The notes beneath the pieces are model-generated. The model was not told the origin of the DNA. It worked only from the letters and a program-made list of their open reading frames with translations, and did no database searches. Shown here one piece after another: positions 1-8,187 of a DNA stretch of 64,000 bases. This stretch comes from an uncultured Porphyromonadaceae bacterium. Lineage in GTDB: Bacteria > Bacteroidota > Bacteroidia > Bacteroidales > Muribaculaceae. Every line of letters begins with the position of its first letter. Position 1 is the first letter of the stretch. The DNA lies in NCBI GenBank assembly GCA_947649495.1, contig CANSRU010000009.1, positions 34,604 through 98,603 of the forward strand, in the 5' to 3' direction. Position numbers and translations under genes: made by a program.

Positions 1-312
1 CCAGACGTTGTTGATGGTGGGGCGTCCGCGCCGTGTGCGTGAGTCGTCGACCACATCATCGTGAATAAGCGATGCGTTGTGAAGCATCTCCACTGCGGCC
101 GCCGATGCGAGCACCTTGTCGTTGACTGAGCCGAATAGCTTGGCTGTCAGAATGACGAGTATGGGACGTATGAGTTTTCCCTTTGACTGAAGATAGCCTT
201 CCACCACCTGGTTCATCAGCTTGTTGGACGACGACAGCGAATCGGCAATGCGTTGGTGCAGCAATTGCAGTTCGGGGCTGATGGAGTGTTGGATTTCTTC
301 TAAATTCGACAT
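1..312 (-). CDS. Polyprenyl (isoprenoid) diphosphate synthetase, 3' end beyond the window
   Basis: The first 104 codons of a trans-type polyprenyl diphosphate synthase, which extends isoprenyl diphosphates by head-to-tail condensation of IPP, here probably for menaquinone side chains or the undecaprenyl/octaprenyl pool. Residues 1-60 form the N-terminal helices (start MSNLEEIQHSI). The first aspartate-rich motif, read as DDVVDDSRTRRGRP near residue 90, gives the diphosphate/Mg binding site plus the downstream arginine typical of the family. The second DDxxD motif and the rest of the protein lie left of base 1. The start ATG at 310-312 is close behind a TAATTTTG promoter element. The gene diverges from polA. 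Confidence 0.85.
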   Translation of the reverse strand, partial: MSNLEEIQHSISPELQLLHQRIADSLSSSNKLMNQVVEGYLQSKGKLIRPILVILTAKLFGSVNDKVLASAAAVEMLHNASLIHDDVVDDSRTRRGRPTINNVW

Positions 313-331
313 TTCCGGACGTTATGATGTG

Positions 332-339
332 CAAAATTA
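332..339 (-). promoter_or_regulatory. Promoter -7 element for the polyprenyl synthetase
   Basis: Read on the minus strand this is TAATTTTG, an exact match to the Bacteroidota -7 consensus TAnnTTTG, about 20 bases upstream of the start codon at 312. No clear -33 TTTG is seen at the usual spacing, so the call rests on the -7 box and its position. Confidence 0.4.
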
Positions 340-418
340 CAAAAAACTTGTTTACATAAATGCCGTAATGTAATTATTTCGTACTTTTATTGCTTAAAAA
401 CACCGAAACCATAGTGAA

Positions 419-3154
419 ATGGAAGATAAACGATTGTTTCTGCTCGATGCATACGCCCTAATATACCGCGCATACTATGCGCTGATACGTTCACCCCGCG
501 TAACATCGAAGGGGCTGAACACTTCGGCCATATTCGGTTTCTGCAATACTCTTTCCGAGATTCTGAAAAAGGAGAATCCGACGCACATAGCGGTGTGCTT
601 TGACCCTAAGGGGGGCGATACGTTCCGCCATGAGGTGTATCCCGAATATAAGGCGCAACGCGACAAGCAGCCTGAGGATATAACGCTTTCCATACCTTAT
701 ATAAAGGAGATTCTCGAGGCCTACCATATCCCGGCCATAGAGATTGCGGGCTACGAGGCCGATGATGTGATAGGTACATTGGCGGCTCAGGCCGAGCGCG
801 AGGGATACACGACCTATATGATGACTCCCGACAAGGATTACGGCCAGTTGGTTACCGAGCGGGTGCTGATGTACCGTCCGGCACTCCGAGGCGAGGGGTT
901 TGAGATCCGCGGTCCGCAGCAGGTGTGCGAGCGTTACGGCATCAGTTCCCCGCGTCAGGTTATAGACCTGCTTGCCCTCGAGGGTGATGCGAGCGACAAT
1001 GTGCCGGGATGTCCCGGTGTGGGCGAAAAGACCGCCGCGAAGTTGATTGCCCAATGGGGCTCGGTGGAAAATCTGCTCGACCACACTGCTGAACTGAAGG
1101 GTGCTTTGCAGAAGAAGATAGTGGAGAACAGCGACCAGATACGGCAATCCAAATTTCTGGTTACCATAAAGACTGATGTGCCTCTCGGCGGGGTCACTCT
1201 TGAGTCGCTGCGGCGTCGCGGCGAGGATGTGGAGAAACTGGCCGACATATACCGGCGGCTTGAGTTCCGCACGTTTCTGTCGCGGTTGTCGTCAGTTGAA
1301 GCCGATGAGGTTAAGCCGGTGGCGGCTGCCAAGCCGGCCATTGGTTCGCTGTTTGATTTCGCCGACGACAGTGCGCAAGGCGCTCCGGCATTGGCTTCGT
1401 TGAGGTCGTCGGAGCATAGTTACACCACTGCGTCTTCAACTCATGAGGTGGCCGAGGTTGTGAAAACAGCCTGTGGCAAGGAGTGTGTGGGTGTGTGCGT
1501 ATGTGCCACCGGCGATGAGTCAATGACGGCTGCAATACATGGCGTGGCCATAGCCACATCGCAGGGGCATGTGGTGTATGTGCCTCTCGATACCGACCGC
1601 GAGGCGCGATGCAAGATTCTCGCACCTCTTATGGAGTCGGATACCACGGTGAAGGTGAGCCACGATATGAAACGCGATTATCTGCTGCTAAAGCGCTGCG
1701 GTGTAAGCGTGGCGGCTCCGTTCTACGACACTTCGGTTGCGCACTATCTGCTTGACCCGGAGGTGAAACACACGCTTGGCATGGTGGCGTTGAGGTGTCT
1801 TGACTATGAGGTGCTTCCCGCCGTGAAGAATGCTCCGCATGCCGACATGGTGGAGCGTTGCTGCGAGATGGCCGATGTGGCTCTCAGGCTAATGCCATGT
1901 CTGGAGAAGGAGATAGAGCGGGAACAGATGCATGCGCTGCTCTACGATGTGGAGCTTCCGCTTGTGGAGGTTCTTGCCGAGATGGAATGGGTGGGCGCGC
2001 GGATAGATTCGCGCGAGCTTGCCGAACTGTCGAGGAGCTACACGGCACGTCTGCGCGACATGGAGCTTGAAATCTACAGCCTTGCCGAAAGGGAGTTCAA
2101 CATCGCGTCGCCCATGCAGGTGGGTGAGGTGCTGTTCGGCGACATGAAGATAGACCCGAAGGCAAAACGTACGAAATCAGGAGCATATTCCACCACCGAG
2201 GATATTCTGGAGAAGCATCGGGCCGATCACCGTATAGTGGACCTGATACTGAAATACCGCGGGCTGCGCAAGTTGCTCACAACCTATATCAACGCGCTTC
2301 CGGCGCTGGTCAACCCCGAAACCGGGAAAATACACACGTCGTACAACCAGACGGTCACGGCCACAGGCCGGATATCGTCGACCAACCCGAATCTGCAGAA
2401 CATTCCGGTGCGGTCGGACGATGGCCGTGAGATACGCCGCGCATTCATAGCCGATGATGGCGATATATTTATGAGCGCCGACTATTCGCAGATAGAACTC
2501 AGGCTGATGGCCGAGCTGTCGGGCGATGTGGCAATGGTAGATGCGTTCCGTTCGGGCGCTGATATACACCGTGCCACGGCGGCGAAGGTGTATCACCGCA
2601 GCATTGACGATGTGACTGACGATGAGCGCCGTAACGCCAAAACGGCCAACTTCGGCATAATCTACGGCATATCGGCATTCGGCCTGTCGGAGCGTCTGGG
2701 CATACCACGTTCAGAGGCCAAGGCTTTGATAGAGGGATATTTCCGCACATACCCCGGGGTTCAGGAGTATATGGACAGCAGTATAGCCACCGCACGCGAA
2801 CAGGGTTATGTAACCACTGTGATGGGCCGCCGCCGCATGCTTCCCGACATAAACAGCCGCAGCGCTGTGGTGCGTGGATATGCCGAGCGCAATGCCATCA
2901 ATGCTCCGCTTCAGGGCTCGGCAGCCGACATCATCAAGATTGCGATGGTGAGGATATATGCCGAGATGCGGCGTAAGGGCATGGCCTCGCGCATGATAAT
3001 GCAGGTGCACGATGAATTGATATTCAATGTGGTGCCGGGCGAGATGGCCGCGATGCAGGAACTTGTGGTGCGCAATATGGAACAGGCCTATCAGGGCAAG
3101 GTGGCGCTCGAGGTGTCGGTTGGCTCCGGTCGCAACTGGCTTGAGGCTCATTAA
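419..3154 (+). CDS. polA: DNA polymerase I
   Basis: A 911-residue family A polymerase for Okazaki fragment maturation and excision repair. Residues 1-290 are the 5'-3' flap exonuclease with the acidic GYEADD motif (111-116) and the helix-hairpin-helix near 195-210. Residues 530-911 are the polymerase: motif A ADYSQIELR with catalytic D688, the O-helix motif B with R738, K741, F745 and Y749, and motif C VHDE with D865. F745 matches E. coli F762, so dideoxynucleotides should be discriminated. The middle domain (about 340-500) keeps the fold and one aspartate (D420) but lacks the DxE of motif I (here VCVCAT) and has R480 and M484 where the family has Tyr and Asp in motif III, so proofreading is probably lost. 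It starts 107 bases from the divergent synthetase gene. Confidence 0.97.
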   Translation: MEDKRLFLLDAYALIYRAYYALIRSPRVTSKGLNTSAIFGFCNTLSEILKKENPTHIAVCFDPKGGDTFRHEVYPEYKAQRDKQPEDITLSIPYIKEILEAYHIPAIEIAGYEADDVIGTLAAQAEREGYTTYMMTPDKDYGQLVTERVLMYRPALRGEGFEIRGPQQVCERYGISSPRQVIDLLALEGDASDNVPGCPGVGEKTAAKLIAQWGSVENLLDHTAELKGALQKKIVENSDQIRQSKFLVTIKTDVPLGGVTLESLRRRGEDVEKLADIYRRLEFRTFLSRLSSVEADEVKPVAAAKPAIGSLFDFADDSAQGAPALASLRSSEHSYTTASSTHEVAEVVKTACGKECVGVCVCATGDESMTAAIHGVAIATSQGHVVYVPLDTDREARCKILAPLMESDTTVKVSHDMKRDYLLLKRCGVSVAAPFYDTSVAHYLLDPEVKHTLGMVALRCLDYEVLPAVKNAPHADMVERCCEMADVALRLMPCLEKEIEREQMHALLYDVELPLVEVLAEMEWVGARIDSRELAELSRSYTARLRDMELEIYSLAEREFNIASPMQVGEVLFGDMKIDPKAKRTKSGAYSTTEDILEKHRADHRIVDLILKYRGLRKLLTTYINALPALVNPETGKIHTSYNQTVTATGRISSTNPNLQNIPVRSDDGREIRRAFIADDGDIFMSADYSQIELRLMAELSGDVAMVDAFRSGADIHRATAAKVYHRSIDDVTDDERRNAKTANFGIIYGISAFGLSERLGIPRSEAKALIEGYFRTYPGVQEYMDSSIATAREQGYVTTVMGRRRMLPDINSRSAVVRGYAERNAINAPLQGSAADIIKIAMVRIYAEMRRKGMASRMIMQVHDELIFNVVPGEMAAMQELVVRNMEQAYQGKVALEVSVGSGRNWLEAH

Positions 3155-3166
3155 AGAATCTGACTG

Positions 3167-4435
3167 ATGATGAAACGTAGCATATACATATTTATAATGA
3201 TGCTGGCGGGAGTGCTGCCGGCGCTCTCCGCCCACAAGGTGGAGGATATTCCCAATGTGCATGTGGCCGACCGGACACGTTATGTGTCGAATCCCGATGG
3301 AGTGCTAAGCCCCGCTGCTGTGGATTCGCTCGACCGTATGCTCGGGCGTGTGTGGCAGCAGACCTCGGCTGAGCCTGTGGTGGTGGCGATTGATGATTTC
3401 GACGACAGCTATATGGACGAGAACACGTTTGCCACCGAGCTGTTCGAACTTTGGAAGCCGGGGAAGAAGGACCGCGACAATGGTTTGCTTATCCTGCTGG
3501 TGCGCGACCGCCGGAGGCTCGTGATGCGTACGGGCTATGGGCTGGAGGGTGTTTTGCCCGACATCACCACGGCGCGTATATCGCGCGACAAAGCGGTGCC
3601 TTATTTTAAGAATGGCGATTACGACCGCGGTATGGTGGCCGCCACTTCGGCTGTGGCTAAGGTGCTTACCGATCCCCGGTATGCTGAAGAGCTGCGCTCG
3701 CAGTATGCCAACGATGCCCGCCATGGCAGCGGGGGTGAGGACGATATAGATCTGTTTGCTTTCATGGTGCGTGCCGGTATGGTGATGGCCGTGGCCATGT
3801 TGCTGTGGGTGATATACACCATGGTGAGCTCACGTAAAGAGGATGAACAGGAACGGTGGCGACGGTTGAACGATATAAAGCCGGTGGCGCTATTCGTGTC
3901 GTTTATCGGACTGGGATTTCCGGTGGTGGCTTATCTTCTGTGCGTGTGGCGCATGAAGCGTTTGCGCGACCACAAACGCCAGTGTCCCAATTGCGGCAAT
4001 TCCATGCGCAAGCTCGATGAGGTGACCGATAATGAGTATCTCACGCCGGCACAGGATCTTGAGGAGCGCATAAACTCAATAGACTACGATGTGTGGCTGT
4101 GCGATGCGTGTGGCGAGAAAGATGTGATTCCATACGTCAACAAGCGGTCGAGCTACACCGTGTGCCCGCGTTGCGGCGCCAGAGCATGCACGCTTACAGG
4201 CAACCGCATAATAGTGCGTCCCACTACATCGGCGCCTGGGCGCGGGGAGCGTATATATACTTGCCGCAACTGCGGTAACCGCACTGTTACACCTTATAAT
4301 ATAGCAAAACTTGCTGCTACGCCCGTGGTGATAGTACCCGGAGGTGGATTTGGCCGCGGTGGTGGCGGTGGTTTCTCAGGCGGTAGTTTCGGAGGCGGCA
4401 TGACCGGCGGCGGTGGCTCGTCGGTTGGTTGGTAA
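3167..4435 (+). CDS. TPM-domain membrane protein with four CxxC zinc-ribbon pairs
   Basis: A 422-residue protein of unknown exact role. Residues 1-22 are a signal peptide. Residues about 35-172 form a TPM domain (TLP18.3/Psb32/MOLO-1 family), with the YVSNPDGVLS start and the GLLILLVRDRR and RTGYGLEGVLPD segments usual for it; it should face the periplasm. Two membrane helices follow (about 203-220 and 240-261). A cytoplasmic part carries CxxC pairs at 273/276, 312/315, 333/336 and 366/369, so two zinc ribbons are likely. The last 32 residues are a Gly/Ser tail, a common end for TPM proteins. The gene starts 12 bases after polA and is probably co-transcribed. ATG at 3167 or 3170 is possible. 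TPM proteins are linked to membrane-complex repair and envelope quality control; that role here is inference. Confidence 0.8.
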   Translation: MMKRSIYIFIMMLAGVLPALSAHKVEDIPNVHVADRTRYVSNPDGVLSPAAVDSLDRMLGRVWQQTSAEPVVVAIDDFDDSYMDENTFATELFELWKPGKKDRDNGLLILLVRDRRRLVMRTGYGLEGVLPDITTARISRDKAVPYFKNGDYDRGMVAATSAVAKVLTDPRYAEELRSQYANDARHGSGGEDDIDLFAFMVRAGMVMAVAMLLWVIYTMVSSRKEDEQERWRRLNDIKPVALFVSFIGLGFPVVAYLLCVWRMKRLRDHKRQCPNCGNSMRKLDEVTDNEYLTPAQDLEERINSIDYDVWLCDACGEKDVIPYVNKRSSYTVCPRCGARACTLTGNRIIVRPTTSAPGRGERIYTCRNCGNRTVTPYNIAKLAATPVVIVPGGGFGRGGGGGFSGGSFGGGMTGGGGSSVGW

Positions 4436-4457
4436 TCGATAATTTTAGATTTTGAAT

Positions 4458-4766
4458 ATGACTGAATTTTTAGCTCAATGGCATCTGCTCGGCCTGTTTA
4501 TCGGGCTGTGTACTTTTCTGATAATAGGCTTGTTTCATCCGTTGGTTATAAAATGCCATTACCATTTCGGCACCGGCTGCTGGTGGTGGTTTCTTGTGCT
4601 TGGTATAGCGGCACTCGCGGCCTCGGTAGCTGTTGAGTCGGTGGTGTGGGCATCACTGCTCGGAGTGTTTGCATTCTCGTCGTTCTGGACCATAGGCGAA
4701 GTGTTCGCGCAGGAGAAGCGTGTGCAGAAAGGGTGGTTCCCGGCCAATCCGAAGCGGCGGAGGTGA
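4458..4766 (+). CDS. DUF4491 family small membrane protein
   Basis: A 102-residue integral membrane protein with three hydrophobic segments and the GLCTFLIIGLFHP and CWWWFLVLGI segments that mark the DUF4491 family of Bacteroidota. Function is unknown. The positively charged C terminus (KRRR) suggests a cytoplasmic tail. I place the start at the ATG at 4458; a TTG two codons upstream (4452) is possible. It follows the TPM gene after 22 bases and probably shares its transcript. Confidence 0.75.
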   Translation: MTEFLAQWHLLGLFIGLCTFLIIGLFHPLVIKCHYHFGTGCWWWFLVLGIAALAASVAVESVVWASLLGVFAFSSFWTIGEVFAQEKRVQKGWFPANPKRRR

Positions 4767-4773
4767 AAAAATG

Positions 4774-5052
4774 CTATTTATTGCCGTAATGTCCTTTCAT
4801 AGATATTACGGTAACGAATACCTTTACATCCTCAATGGTGTAGATAAGTCTATATTTTTTAGTTATTCTCTTACTCCATATTCCGGATAATTCACCCTTG
4901 AGTTGTTCGACCTGACCGGTACCAGTCTTTGGGTGTTCCTGAAGTTCCGCGAACAAATCCACTATCTTTTTAAGTGTTTTCGTCTGTCCGGACCTCTTCC
5001 ACTCAATCAAATGTGTTTTTGCTTCATCTGATAAGATGAGTTCGTAAATCAT
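4774..5052 (-). CDS. Txe/YoeB-family toxin (ribosome-dependent mRNA endonuclease)
   Basis: A 92-residue RelE-superfamily toxin of the YoeB branch, expected to cut mRNA in the ribosomal A site. The core matches YoeB: E49 in VEQLK as the general base, K61-R62 in IWSKRITKKYRLIY, R68, and a C-terminal H88-Y89 pair (GHYGNK), so all catalytic positions are present and the toxin looks intact. Its ATG overlaps the TGA of the antitoxin by four bases (ATGA), a usual sign of translational coupling. The pair sits between DUF4491 and the lipid A gene and is visibly more AT-rich than its neighbours, which suggests horizontal acquisition. Confidence 0.85.
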   Translation of the reverse strand: MIYELILSDEAKTHLIEWKRSGQTKTLKKIVDLFAELQEHPKTGTGQVEQLKGELSGIWSKRITKKYRLIYTIEDVKVFVTVISMKGHYGNK

Positions 5053-5348
5053 ACACCTAACAATTCTCTTATTTCATCAATAGTGTAAGAGCGACCTCTT
5101 CCAGCCTTTATATCTTCCATTCCACGCTTAATGGATGCAATGTTTTCCGGGTCGTTGAACCATGGGTCGCCGGACGGAGATGGGTTCTCACTTACTTCTA
5201 TCGATACGGAGTTCGCTTTGGTTATGAGAATGGTTTCGATGAAATTCTTCAGACTTTTTCCCTGAGCCACTGCCATAATAGATAACTTTTGCAGCGTATC
5301 TACAGGAAGATCAATGTTTTTACGTTTGATATTTATTGCTGTTGCCAT
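5049..5348 (-). CDS. Ribbon-helix-helix antitoxin partner of the YoeB-type toxin
   Basis: A 99-residue antitoxin. Residues 8-45 form a ribbon-helix-helix DNA-binding fold: a basic strand (KRKNIDLP) followed by two helices (VDTLQKLSIMAVAQG and SLKNFIETIL). The C-terminal half is acidic and flexible and ends with an EIRELLGV helix, probably the toxin-neutralising part. I use the ATG at 5346-5348; the reading frame stays open upstream into the neighbouring acyltransferase, but the promoter and palindromic operator at 5366-5397 lie just before this ATG, so the longer version is not real. It overlaps the toxin gene by four bases. Confidence 0.8.
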   Translation of the reverse strand: MATAINIKRKNIDLPVDTLQKLSIMAVAQGKSLKNFIETILITKANSVSIEVSENPSPSGDPWFNDPENIASIKRGMEDIKAGRGRSYTIDEIRELLGV

Positions 5349-5365
5349 GTCTTTATCTGTTTTTG

Positions 5366-5397
5366 CAAATATACATAATGTATATTGTATACACAAA
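5366..5397 (-). promoter_or_regulatory. Promoter and palindromic operator of the YoeB/antitoxin pair
   Basis: On the minus strand TTTG (5394-5397) is separated by 20 bases from TATATTTG (5366-5373). A perfect 8-1-8 palindrome ATATACAT-A-ATGTATAT covers 5369-5385, between and over the boxes, a fitting site for autorepression by the ribbon-helix-helix antitoxin. Confidence 0.65.
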
Positions 5398-5424
5398 TAA
5401 AGAGTGTACGGTTCACGTAGTGTG

Positions 5425-6351
5425 TCAATTGTCGGTGGTGGAAGCGGCTGTGCGTTCGGCCAGTTCCTGGAGGGTGCAGCTGCGTTTCCAACGGTTGTGG
5501 CTCCACAGCCAGTATGGCGGATTGCGGCGGATGCTATTTTCGAGTGCTTGCATATAGGCGCGGGTGTAGGGATTGTCCATACCATCGTCAACCGGATTCA
5601 GACGGCTGAGAACCAGTTTGTAGTATCCGCGTTTCACCGGACGCATCTCTCCGTAGATGAATTCGGCACCGAGTTTTGCGCCAATAACCTCTCCACCATT
5701 GACGTAGGGTGTGCCTATGCCCATAAATTCGGTCCAATATTTGGGATGGTCGACAAACGGACGTTGGTCGGAAATGAATCCGCAAACGAAGTTCCTGCCT
5801 TCGCGGTGGTATTCAAGCAGGCGTCGTATGGTCCGTGACATAGGTATATTTTCCGTGCCGAAACGGCTCCGGAGTTCCAGCATTATGCGGTCCATCACCT
5901 TATCGCGCAGGGGATGGTAGATTTCACACATTGTGGCTTCGGGTCTGAAACTGCGTGCGGCGTAGGTGATCCATTCCCAGTTGCCGTAGTGACCGAGCAT
6001 CAGTACCACCGACCGGCCACGGTCGATAGCGTCGTTGACAAGTGCGGCACCCTCCACATGGACTCTACGTGCCATCTCGGAGTCGCTGATATGGGCGAGT
6101 TTGGCAGTCTCCACAAATATATCGCACAGATGCCGGTAGAACTCCCGCTCTATTTTCAGAAGCTGCGCTTCCGATTTTTCGGGGAACGCCCGGTTGAGAT
6201 TGCGGCGTACTACATCAACCCTGTATTTTAACACTTTGTACAGTACAAAGCATGCGATATCGCTGAGTATGTACAGGGCGCCAAGCGGGAGCCGGGCAAA
6301 TGTCTTGAGCATCCCGCGCATCAGTTTATATTTCAGAGTGGATTTTTTCAT
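5425..6351 (-). CDS. LpxL/HtrB-like lipid A (lysophospholipid) acyltransferase
   Basis: A 308-residue member of the lipid A late acyltransferase family, transferring an acyl chain to lipid A or a related lipid at the inner membrane. The catalytic HX4E motif is H121-YGNW-E126. An N-terminal hydrophobic helix (about 22-40) anchors the protein. The GFISDQRP region (191-198) and the C-terminal PPYWLWSHNRWKR segment (278-290) are usual for the family. The gene is the last of the leftward licD-capsule-GT14-acyltransferase operon; only four bases separate it from the GT14 gene. Other acyl acceptors such as ornithine or phospholipids cannot be excluded. Confidence 0.85.
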   Translation of the reverse strand: MKKSTLKYKLMRGMLKTFARLPLGALYILSDIACFVLYKVLKYRVDVVRRNLNRAFPEKSEAQLLKIEREFYRHLCDIFVETAKLAHISDSEMARRVHVEGAALVNDAIDRGRSVVLMLGHYGNWEWITYAARSFRPEATMCEIYHPLRDKVMDRIMLELRSRFGTENIPMSRTIRRLLEYHREGRNFVCGFISDQRPFVDHPKYWTEFMGIGTPYVNGGEVIGAKLGAEFIYGEMRPVKRGYYKLVLSRLNPVDDGMDNPYTRAYMQALENSIRRNPPYWLWSHNRWKRSCTLQELAERTAASTTDN

Positions 6352-6355
6352 CAGT

Positions 6356-7249
6356 TTAAACAGGTAGCAGTTTATTGTACAGCCGGTCTATAATATCGGA
6401 ATCCACATTCTCATCGAATTTGCGTGCCCAAAGATGCTCCACGCTTTCGAGCAGCGGCATGTCGTCGGACCTGAACACCCAGGGATGGCGTACGCTCTCG
6501 CCGCGCGACCAGTCGATGAAACGCATGTTGCTGAGGTTCACCTCCCGCTGGTTGTGCACAGGGGTGCTTATGAACAAGCGGTCGCGGAACGGGGAGGCGG
6601 CCACGAGTGTCGGCAGGAAAATCTCGTCGCATGTACTCGTGTGGCGGAACACCTTTTCCAGCCAATCCTCGTGGTTGACCACGTAGGTGGCGAGGTCGTG
6701 TGTTATGCTGAACCATTGTGAGCCGAACCGAAAGTCGACATCGCGGTTTATGCGGAACCCTACCAGCATCTGCAGTCCCTTTACAATGTGGTTTATGATG
6801 CGGGTGCGGAAACGCCCCTCACCCTCGGGAAACACTGTGTAATAGCGGAATCGCGACAGGGTGGATTTCTTGAATTCCCAAAGGTTGATGAACTCCTTGC
6901 CTTGCCGGGCATCGAAAAAATCGTGAATCTGCTGCTGGCTCTTTATGGGGAGGTCCATGCCTGATAGAAGATGGTAGTAGTCGTGGTGGCCATCTTGAGT
7001 GGAATGCCGGAGCAGAGCCAGCTCGCTGCGCATTATGCTTACACCGCCCCAGTTTACGCTTATGCGCTCGGGAATAAACGTCAGTCGGGAGTGCTTTGTG
7101 GCTCCATTGAAGTCCTCAGGCCTGAAATCCTTGGCTTTGGCATCGACATGAATGTAGATGTCGTTGCGCGGATGGTCGAGAAGTTCGATTAGTTTCCGCA
7201 GCTGTCTGAAGTTTTTGTGGGCCAGTATAAGATATGCGTGCTTTCCCAT
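6356..7249 (-). CDS. Core-2/I-branching type beta-1,6-N-acetylglucosaminyltransferase (GT14)
   Basis: A 297-residue glycosyltransferase of the GT14 (Branch) family. The start HAYLILAHKN, the IYIHVDAK segment near residue 31, the YYHLLSGMDLPIKS motif near 90-105 and the GSQWFSI motif near 175 are all typical. Bacterial members work on surface polysaccharides or glycans, often as GlcNAc or xylosyl transferases. There is no signal peptide and no membrane helix, so it acts on the cytoplasmic face. It lies 17 bases after the capsule-type transferase gene. The acceptor cannot be read from the sequence. Confidence 0.85.
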   Translation of the reverse strand: MGKHAYLILAHKNFRQLRKLIELLDHPRNDIYIHVDAKAKDFRPEDFNGATKHSRLTFIPERISVNWGGVSIMRSELALLRHSTQDGHHDYYHLLSGMDLPIKSQQQIHDFFDARQGKEFINLWEFKKSTLSRFRYYTVFPEGEGRFRTRIINHIVKGLQMLVGFRINRDVDFRFGSQWFSITHDLATYVVNHEDWLEKVFRHTSTCDEIFLPTLVAASPFRDRLFISTPVHNQREVNLSNMRFIDWSRGESVRHPWVFRSDDMPLLESVEHLWARKFDENVDSDIIDRLYNKLLPV

Positions 7250-7266
7250 GCGGCTCTATAGGTTGG

Positions 7267-8187
7267 TCAGGAGTTTAATATGTGCTCGGCGATGGAGCCG
7301 GGCTGAACATTTTTCAAGCGGCTGTCCTTGTAGTTGGTTTTCTGGAAAAATGAGTCGGCGGTGAGCCGTTCAAATGTGGCTTTGTCGTAGGTGTCGGCAC
7401 AGTGCTCTCCCCACAAGGCATGTGTGGGGTCCTGGTCCACTTTGGGCATCTTGGCAAATTCGCGTGCCGCAGTTTCGTTTACCTGAGTGGAAAGCAACAG
7501 CAGCAGATGGTGTATGAAGTAGTTGATCTTGCTGTTCTCCTCTTTCCAGTATGCGAAGTTGGCTCCTTGCCATATTCCTAACACGGGGTCGGCCTTGCGC
7601 CCTCTTATGAAGCAGCTTTGGATGAATGCGTATGAGCCGCGTATCTTGTTGCCTCCCATGAACACGAAGAAGTTTTGGTCCATGATGTACTGTGGTACGG
7701 GTGCGGTGACATAGTCGGTGGCGTCAAACCACAGGCCTCCGTGGCGGTAAAGCAGCTCCACACGGCAGATGTCGCTGAACTGGGTATGCGGGATAAGCCC
7801 TTTCCGCCATTTCTCAACAATGTAGTCAGGGAGGGATATCCAGTCGAAAAGTGTTTTCTCGTCAAGCACCACTAATTCCTGCTTGAGATGGCGGCGCATG
7901 CTGCGGAAACAGGCCTTGACCAATGGAGGTGCTTGTTCCTCACCCTGATACCAGATGGTGAATGCGCGCTCGGGTTCAGGCGTGGTGTCCATCGGTTCGG
8001 GTTTCAGGGCGCGTATGGCCGGAGCATATCTGCGCAGGTAGCGGAGAGCGGCACTGCGGGTAGCTTTATAGCGGGTGGCACGACGTTCCTCCCTCGATTT
8101 CCATGGCGCATTGAATATGTGTCCCACAGCTATGAGGTGGGCTTGCTGTGCCATGCGGCCCAGTTTTCTGCTTATTGAATTGCTCAT
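7267..8187 (-). CDS. Capsular polysaccharide synthesis glycosyltransferase (Caps_synth family)
   Basis: A 306-residue protein of the Caps_synth / glycosyltransferase DxD-sugar-binding group. Motifs: IWYQGEEQAPP (78-88) as the nucleotide-sugar entry strand and the FSDICRVELLYRHGG-LWFDAT block (137-157) as the DxD-like metal site common to the group. It overlaps licD by four bases (ATGA), so translation is coupled. The neighbours suggest it adds one sugar to a surface glycan that also carries an alditol-phosphate or similar substituent. The sugar is not predictable. Confidence 0.85.
   Translation of the reverse strand: MSNSISRKLGRMAQQAHLIAVGHIFNAPWKSREERRATRYKATRSAALRYLRRYAPAIRALKPEPMDTTPEPERAFTIWYQGEEQAPPLVKACFRSMRRHLKQELVVLDEKTLFDWISLPDYIVEKWRKGLIPHTQFSDICRVELLYRHGGLWFDATDYVTAPVPQYIMDQNFFVFMGGNKIRGSYAFIQSCFIRGRKADPVLGIWQGANFAYWKEENSKINYFIHHLLLLLSTQVNETAAREFAKMPKVDQDPTHALWGEHCADTYDKATFERLTADSFFQKTNYKDSRLKNVQPGSIAEHILNS

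Noticed and set aside
5349..5591. N-terminal extension of the YoeB-type antitoxin
   Set aside because: It would lie across the promoter, operator and end of the acyltransferase gene; the ATG at 5348 is the right start.
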